Source: Actinomycetota bacterium (GTDB lineage Bacteria > Actinomycetota > Thermoleophilia > Solirubrobacterales > 70-9). Taken from it: a stretch of DNA of 9,700 nt. The stretch covers positions 1 through 9,700 of the forward strand of contig VAYL01000184.1 of NCBI GenBank assembly GCA_005884305.1, written 5' to 3'. The notes below the pieces were generated by a model. The model saw only the letters and a program-made list of their open reading frames with translations. It did no database searches and was not told the DNA's origin. Below are positions 5,347 through 9,700 of the stretch, piece after piece. Within the stretch, counting starts at the first letter, position 1. Each line of letters begins with the position of its first letter. A program made the position numbers and the translations under genes.

Positions 5347-8286
5347 ATGGGAACCCGCCGCCGAAACGTGTTCATCATCGCGGTGGTCCTGGCGCTGCTG
5401 GGGCTCTCCGCGCTGGTGATTGCCACCAAGTCCACCGTGCTGGGGCTCGACCTCAAGGGCGGGACGCAGCTCGTCTACGAGGCGCGCGGGACTAACGAGG
5501 TTCCGAACCCGACCGGGTCCGACATCGATCGCGCGATCAACATCATCCGCACGCGGATTGACAAGTTCGGCGTCGCCGAGCCCGAGATCTCCCGAGTTGG
5601 CGCAACCGGCATCCAGGTGGGTCTGCCGAACGTTCAGAACGCCCAGCAGGCGATCCAGCTCGTCGGGAAGACGGCGCAGCTCTACTTCTACGACCTCGAG
5701 GCGAACATCATCCCGCCGAACAAGCCAGGGCTGCCCAAGGATCCGGCCAACCCGGCTACGACGACGCCAATCCCTCCCGAGGCCTACACCCTCCCGGATC
5801 TATGGAGCGCGGTCCAGTTCGCTCAGAAGCAAAAGCCCGAGTGCGTCGAGAACAACTGCACGACAACCGGACCGACCTACTACCTGTTCGACAAGAAGTC
5901 GCACAAACTCCTGGCTGGCCCCGCGGAGCAGACGAAGGACCTCTTCGTGCAGTTCCGCAACGAAAAGAAGCCCCCCGGTTCGGTAATCGAGACAGTGCCG
6001 CAGGGGACCGTTGTCGTTTCGGCGCCCACCAGCCCGTCGCTCTCCCTATCACAGGCCCAGTTGGCGGAGGACAGGCAGTACGTACTGCAGGACCGGCCGG
6101 CGCTAAACGGCACCGAGATCAAGAACCCCCAGCAGAGCTTCGACCCCACGACCAACCAGCCGATCGTCACCTTCGACTTCCAGGGCAACGGCCAGTCGGA
6201 TTTCGCACAGGTGACGAAGACGATCGCCGATCGCGGGCAGGCGAATGCCCCCATCGGAACGTCGCTGGATCCCAATCAGGCCGCGAACTTCTCCCAACAC
6301 TTCGCGATCATCCTGGACAACCAGGTGTTCTCCTCGCCGATCATCAACTTCCAGGAGAACCCGGGCGGGATCGACGGCACAAACGGCGCCGAGATCTCGG
6401 GGAACTTCACGATCAGCTCCGCACAGGACCTGGCGACGATCCTCCAGGCCGGCGCGTTGCCCGTAAAGCTGGTGCTCGTCAGCCAGAGCACGGTCTCCGC
6501 GACTTTGGGCCAGCAGGCGCTCGACCAGGGCATCAAGGCCGGCATCGTCGGCTTGGCGGTGATCGTGCTGTTCCTGCTCCTTTACTACCGGCTGCTCGGA
6601 GCGGTCGCCGTGCTCGGCCTGGGCGTCTACGGGGTGATCTTCTTCGCGATGGTCAAGCTCATCCCGATCACCCTGACGCTTCCGGGCATAGCGGGATTGG
6701 TCCTGACTATCGGGGTGGCGGCCGACGCCAACATCGTCATCTTCGAGCGAATAAAGGAGGAGGCGAGAGCCGGGCGATCACCCCTGTCCGCGATCGCTCA
6801 GGGCTACCGGCGCGGCATCGCGACGATCATCGACGCGAACGTCATCACGCTGTTCACGGCGTTCATCCTGTTCGTGCTCGCTACCGCGGGCGTGAAGGGA
6901 TTCGCATTCACGCTGGGTGTGGGAACCCTCGTCTCCCTGTTCACGGCGGTGCTCTTCACGCAAGCGATTCTGGGCTCACTTGGGCGCTCGAAGATGCTGC
7001 ACTCACCGCGGGCCCTCGGAGCGGGACCGCAGCGCGTTCGCTGGCACTTCGACTTCAGCGGCGCCAGCCGGTGGTTCTTCACGATGTCGGGGCTGATCCT
7101 CACCATCGGCGCCATCTCGCTGGCGACGAACCAGCTCAACCTGGGGATCGACTTCACGTCAGGCGCGAAGATCACCGCGGCCCTCTCGAAGCCGGTCTCC
7201 GTCGACGACGTGCGCACCGCGCTCGAGAACGCCGGCGTCGACAACGCGTCGAGCGCCGAGGTCCAGACCGTCAGCAATCCGAAGCTCGGTCAGAACGTGA
7301 TCGAGATCCAGGGAAAGATTCCGATCAAGCAGGTCAACTCGACGGTCCAGAACACGCTTGACAAGGACTTCGGCCTGGCCAAGGGCTCCGAGTCGTTCAG
7401 CAGCACGTCCGTGGGCCCGACCTTCGGCGCCCAGGTCGCGAGGAGTGCCGTCATCGCGATCATCTTCTCGCTGCTCGTGATCGCCGCGTACATGGCGATC
7501 CGGTTCGAGGCGAAGTACGCGATCCCGGTCATCATCGCCCTCGCGCACGACATCCTGATCACGGGCGGCGTCTACTCGCTCACCGGCAGGGAGGTGACCA
7601 GCGGCACCGTCGCGGCGTTCTTAACCATCCTCGGTTACTCGATGTACGACACGGTGATCGTGTTCGACCGCATCCGCGAGAACGTGCCGCGGATGCCACG
7701 CGCGGCGTTCTCGCAGATCGCGAACAAGTCGATGAGCGAGGTGCTCACCCGGTCGTTGATCACCGGTCTCTCGACGGTGTTCCTGATCCTGGTGCTCTAC
7801 ATCTTCGGCGGATCGACGCTTCAGGACTTCGCGTTCGCGATGGGCATCGGCGTCCTGTCCGGGGGGTACTCGTCGATCTTCATCGCGACCCCGGTGCTCA
7901 CGCACTGGAAGGAGCGTGAGCCTGCCTACCGTGCCCGCCGCCAGCGCCTGGTCGACGAGATGGGCTACCTGCCCACCTTCCCGGAGGAGAACGTCGTGGC
8001 GAAGCTCGGCGACGAGGAGCGCAAGCCCGAACCCGCACCCCGGGTGCCGGCACAGGTGGGCGCGGCGACCGAGCCGGCGGTGACGGACGCCGTCGCGGCC
8101 GAGGAGGCGCCGCAGCGCGCTCCCGCCGAGGTCGACGGGGGCGATGGTGCCGAGCCTGCGCCGAAGGGCGAGCCGGCCGCCCCCGCGCCCGAGGGCGACG
8201 GCGCGAAGGCGGAGCGGCAGCAGCAGCGTGAGCAGCGCCGCAAGCGCCAGCAGCGGCGCCGCCGCAAGCACGGGAGGCACCGATGA
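5347..8286 (+). CDS. secDF: Fused SecDF protein-export membrane protein with long basic C-terminal tail
   Basis: SecDF uses the proton gradient to pull preproteins out of SecYEG on the outer face. This 979-residue chain holds SecD (1 to about 548) and SecF (about 565-860). SecD has an N-terminal helix after MGTRRRN, the GLDLKGGTQLVYEA signature (33-46), a large extracytoplasmic P1 domain with a Pro/Thr-rich stretch (122-150), and the helix bundle with GVAADANIVIFERIKEE (Asp460). SecF has LNLGIDFTSG (597-606) and GYSMYDTVIVFDRIREN (Asp768, Asp774). Those Asp regions match the proton-relay sites known for Thermus and E. coli SecDF. Residues 885-955 are Pro/Ala/Glu-rich, and 956-979 are almost only Gln, Arg, Lys and His. 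Single-chain SecDF is normal in Bacillus, but many Actinobacteria have two genes. Cys166 and Cys171 are the only cysteines. The start codon has only a weak upstream AAGG. Confidence 0.95.
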   Translation: MGTRRRNVFIIAVVLALLGLSALVIATKSTVLGLDLKGGTQLVYEARGTNEVPNPTGSDIDRAINIIRTRIDKFGVAEPEISRVGATGIQVGLPNVQNAQQAIQLVGKTAQLYFYDLEANIIPPNKPGLPKDPANPATTTPIPPEAYTLPDLWSAVQFAQKQKPECVENNCTTTGPTYYLFDKKSHKLLAGPAEQTKDLFVQFRNEKKPPGSVIETVPQGTVVVSAPTSPSLSLSQAQLAEDRQYVLQDRPALNGTEIKNPQQSFDPTTNQPIVTFDFQGNGQSDFAQVTKTIADRGQANAPIGTSLDPNQAANFSQHFAIILDNQVFSSPIINFQENPGGIDGTNGAEISGNFTISSAQDLATILQAGALPVKLVLVSQSTVSATLGQQALDQGIKAGIVGLAVIVLFLLLYYRLLGAVAVLGLGVYGVIFFAMVKLIPITLTLPGIAGLVLTIGVAADANIVIFERIKEEARAGRSPLSAIAQGYRRGIATIIDANVITLFTAFILFVLATAGVKGFAFTLGVGTLVSLFTAVLFTQAILGSLGRSKMLHSPRALGAGPQRVRWHFDFSGASRWFFTMSGLILTIGAISLATNQLNLGIDFTSGAKITAALSKPVSVDDVRTALENAGVDNASSAEVQTVSNPKLGQNVIEIQGKIPIKQVNSTVQNTLDKDFGLAKGSESFSSTSVGPTFGAQVARSAVIAIIFSLLVIAAYMAIRFEAKYAIPVIIALAHDILITGGVYSLTGREVTSGTVAAFLTILGYSMYDTVIVFDRIRENVPRMPRAAFSQIANKSMSEVLTRSLITGLSTVFLILVLYIFGGSTLQDFAFAMGIGVLSGGYSSIFIATPVLTHWKEREPAYRARRQRLVDEMGYLPTFPEENVVAKLGDEERKPEPAPRVPAQVGAATEPAVTDAVAAEEAPQRAPAEVDGGDGAEPAPKGEPAAPAPEGDGAKAERQQQREQRRKRQQRRRRKHGRHR
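8272..8277 (+). promoter_or_regulatory. Strong ribosome-binding site (GGGAGG) inside the secDF 3' end
   Basis: GGGAGG lies 5 nt before the ATG at 8283, which overlaps the secDF stop as ATGA. It is the best Shine-Dalgarno match in the window. It decides that the downstream membrane gene starts at 8283, even though that frame closes 26 codons later. Confidence 0.6.
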
Positions 8287-8589
8287 ACGGAAAACCTCGC
8301 GGCCGTCCATGGCCTGACCTGCATCTGCCGCGAAAGAGTCGCGCCCTGGAGTACCCGCACTGACACGATCTTCCTGCCGGACCGCTTCTGGGCCGGGATC
8401 GTCGGCGCTCTGCTCGGCGCGATCGCGGGGGGGATGATCTCCGGCGCGATCGCTCAGATCGCCACCGGCCGGTCGATCGGCGACACGGACATCGGAACGC
8501 TCCTGGTCGCTGTCCCCGGCACGCTCATCGGCATCGCGGTCGTCTACGCGATCGGCGTGCGCCGCGAGCACCTGGCCGGCCTCGAGTAG
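8283..8589 (+). CDS. Small two-helix membrane protein, apparently frameshifted near 8360
   Basis: The start ATG at 8283 has a strong ribosome-binding site and an ATGA overlap with secDF. That frame gives a 26-residue basic peptide ending in SRALEYPH and stops at TGA 8361-8363. The next frame carries on at once with DTIFLPDRFW and two clear hydrophobic segments, about WAGIVGALLGAIAGGMISGA (8389-8448) and LLVAVPGTLIGIAVVYAIGV (8500-8559), ending VRREHLAGLE and TAG 8587-8589. The membrane part has no usable start of its own; its only ATG (8434) falls inside the first helix. I therefore read this as one gene of about 100 residues with one extra or two missing bases near 8361. Both ends rich in charged residues suggest cytoplasmic termini. 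The family is not recognised. B. subtilis also has a small membrane gene (yrvD) before recJ, but I cannot show homology. Confidence 0.6.
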
Positions 8590-8648
8590 CCCCCTTCATC
8601 CCGCATTGACGGGGTTAAGGGGGCTATGACCCACCTAACCCGTCAATG
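8587..8648 (+). promoter_or_regulatory. Two overlapping, mutually exclusive hairpins between the membrane gene and recJ
   Basis: Stem 1 pairs TAGCCCCCTT (8587-8596, including the stop codon) with AAGGGGGCTA (8617-8626), 10 perfect base pairs around a 20-nt loop. Stem 2 pairs CATTGACGGGGTTA (8604-8617) with TAACCCGTCAATG (8636-8648), 13 base pairs with one bulged G. The left arm of stem 2 is the loop and first base of stem 1's right arm, so both cannot form fully at once. No T tract follows either stem. They may be two alternative 3'-end structures or an attenuator-like switch before recJ. Confidence 0.5.
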
Positions 8649-8689
8649 TTGCTGGGAGGGCGGGGGAGAGTTCCGTCCTGGACCGTTCT

Positions 8690-8695
8690 TAGCCT
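8690..8695 (+). promoter_or_regulatory. Possible -10 box (TAGCCT) of recJ
   Basis: TAGCCT fits TAnnnT and lies 6 nt before the GTG start of recJ, close to the spacing seen at yebC and at 4786. No Shine-Dalgarno sequence precedes the GTG. This is weaker than the two TACGCT examples because the hexamer and the spacing differ slightly. Confidence 0.35.
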
Positions 8696-8701
8696 GGCAA
8701 C

Positions 8702-9700
8702 GTGACGGCGTCTGCCGCGAAACGTTCGTTCTCGCTCGAGCCCTTCTCATACGCCGAGGCGCGGACGCTCATGCGGGCGCTCGAGCTCCCGGAGCCGATC
8801 GCCGTGACGCTGGTGCGCCGCGGCTACCGGACGGTGGACGAGGCGCGGGCCTTCCTGGAGGCGTCTGAGAGACACGACCCCTTCGCGTTCGACTCCATGC
8901 GCGAGATCACGGCGACGATCGAGGGGGCGATCGCGAGCGGCGATGCGATCACCGTCCACGGCGACTACGACTGCGACGGGGTCTCGGCGACCGCGATCCT
9001 GGTGCGGGCGCTGCGGGAGCTCGGCGCCGAATGCGACTGGTTCATCCCCGGGCGGCTGGAGGACGGGTACGGGCTGACACGCGAAGGCGTCGCGCGTCTC
9101 GCGGCCCGGGGAACCCGGCTTCTCATCACCGTCGACTGCGGAATCACCTGCCCGCAGGAGGTGGCGTCGGCGCGCGCGGCCGGCATGGACGTGATCGTCA
9201 CCGACCACCACGAGCCCGGCCCGGAACTGCCGGACTGTCCGTTGCTTCACCCGCGACTGGGCGCCTATCCGTTCGCCGAGCTCTGCTCCTGGGAGCCCAA
9301 GCCGCGGAGCAGGACCTCGACCTCGTCGCGCTCGCGACTGTCGCCGACCTCGTTCCGCTGCGAGGCGAGAACCGGGCGCTGGTTCGCAAGGGGCTTGCGA
9401 TCGCCCGGAGCGGCAGGCGCCCGGGCCTCCGCGCCCTGTGCGCGGCCGCCCAGGTGCCACTCGGGCGGCTCGACGAGGGCGATCTGGCCTTCCGGCTGGG
9501 GCCGCGCATCAACGCCGCCGGTCGGCTCTACCGAGCGGACGCGGGTGTGGAGTTGATGCTGACTGCCGACGAGGAGCGCGCAACGGCGATCGCAACGGAG
9601 CTCAACCGCGCCAATGGCGAGCGGCGTACCGCGGAACGCGAGGTCGTCCATGGTGCCGAGGCTGCGAGGACCGACCTACCCGAGTATTTGGCGTCTGCAC
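8702..9700 (+). pseudogene. recJ: RecJ, single-strand 5'-3' exonuclease, frameshifted near 9280-9300 and cut by the window end
   Basis: RecJ is a DHH-family exonuclease that resects 5' ends in recombination and mismatch or base-excision repair. From GTG 8702 the first 195 residues are normal: HGDYDCDG (86-93), DGYGLT (121-126), LLITVDCGI (Asp145) and TDHHEP with the name-giving Asp168-His169-His170, ending at YPFAELC. That frame then becomes non-homologous. A second frame takes over and reads AAEQDLDLVALATVADLVPLR from 9301, then GPRINAAGR (9502-9525), and stays open to the window end. Against other RecJ proteins about 11-12 residues of the GAGVA-KLA helix are missing at the joint, with the frame lost. 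As written no full-length RecJ is made; an assembly error is an alternative. apt and relA often follow recJ in other phyla. Confidence 0.85.

Noticed and set aside
5802..7361. A 519-codon + strand frame inside secDF
   Set aside because: It is an out-of-frame shadow of secDF with Arg/Gly/His-rich composition.
7621..8571. A 316-codon minus-strand frame antisense to the secDF end and membrane gene
   Set aside because: Low-complexity charged sequence expected opposite GC-rich coding DNA, with no homology marks.
8626..8868. An 80-codon + strand frame starting within the hairpin region before recJ
   Set aside because: It overlaps the well-supported recJ N-terminus in another frame and has no ribosome-binding site.
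1..9700. CRISPR arrays, insertion sequences or phage genes
   Set aside because: No regularly spaced repeats, transposase or integrase motifs, or terminal inverted repeats with target duplications were seen.

Overview
This is a high-G+C bacterial chromosomal window with every gene on the + strand. Gene content and order point to a deep-branching Actinobacteriota. The class Thermoleophilia (Solirubrobacterales or Gaiellales type) is my best guess, from the fused secDF, the zinc-ribbon/PAS gene beside it, and start codons placed directly behind TAnnnT -10 boxes. That assignment rests on recollection, not on a search. The order pdxT - (M29 peptidase) - yebC - ruvC - ruvA - ruvB - X - secDF - small membrane gene - recJ is a variant of the conserved actinobacterial block pdxT-yebC-ruvCAB-yajC-secD-secF. 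In Firmicutes recJ also follows secDF.

Layout. 1-372 is the end of pdxT (PLP synthase glutaminase); the window opens on its nucleophilic Cys codon. 365-1468 is an M29-type aminopeptidase overlapping pdxT by 8 nt. 1469-1697 is intergenic and holds two strong perfect-stem hairpins and the yebC -10 box. 1698-2447 is yebC. 2448-2510 is an imperfect palindromic repeat (copy A). 2548-4695 is ruvCAB, the three genes joined by 4-nt start/stop overlaps, with ruvC broken by a frameshifting internal loss. 4697-4747 is copy B of the palindromic repeat. 4786-5271 is a zinc-ribbon plus PAS protein where yajC would be expected. 5347-8286 is a single-chain SecDF with a long basic tail. 8283-8589 is a two-helix membrane protein that also appears frameshifted. 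8587-8648 holds two mutually exclusive hairpins. 8702 to the end is recJ, frameshifted and running out of the window.

How the genes work together. RuvABC and RecJ process recombination intermediates. YebC is a conserved neighbour of ruv genes. SecDF drives late steps of protein export. PdxT feeds ammonia into vitamin B6 synthesis. No mobile element, CRISPR array, tRNA or rRNA was seen.

The points most worth a second look are: (1) three reading-frame lesions in one window, two of them in recombination nucleases, with both nuclease junctions compatible with loss between short direct repeats; (2) a pair of related palindromic repeats, each placed directly behind a TAG stop codon; (3) the zinc-ribbon/PAS protein in the yajC position; (4) the basic-tailed SecDF; (5) alternative hairpins before recJ. 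The lesions may be real or may be assembly errors; the sequence alone cannot decide.
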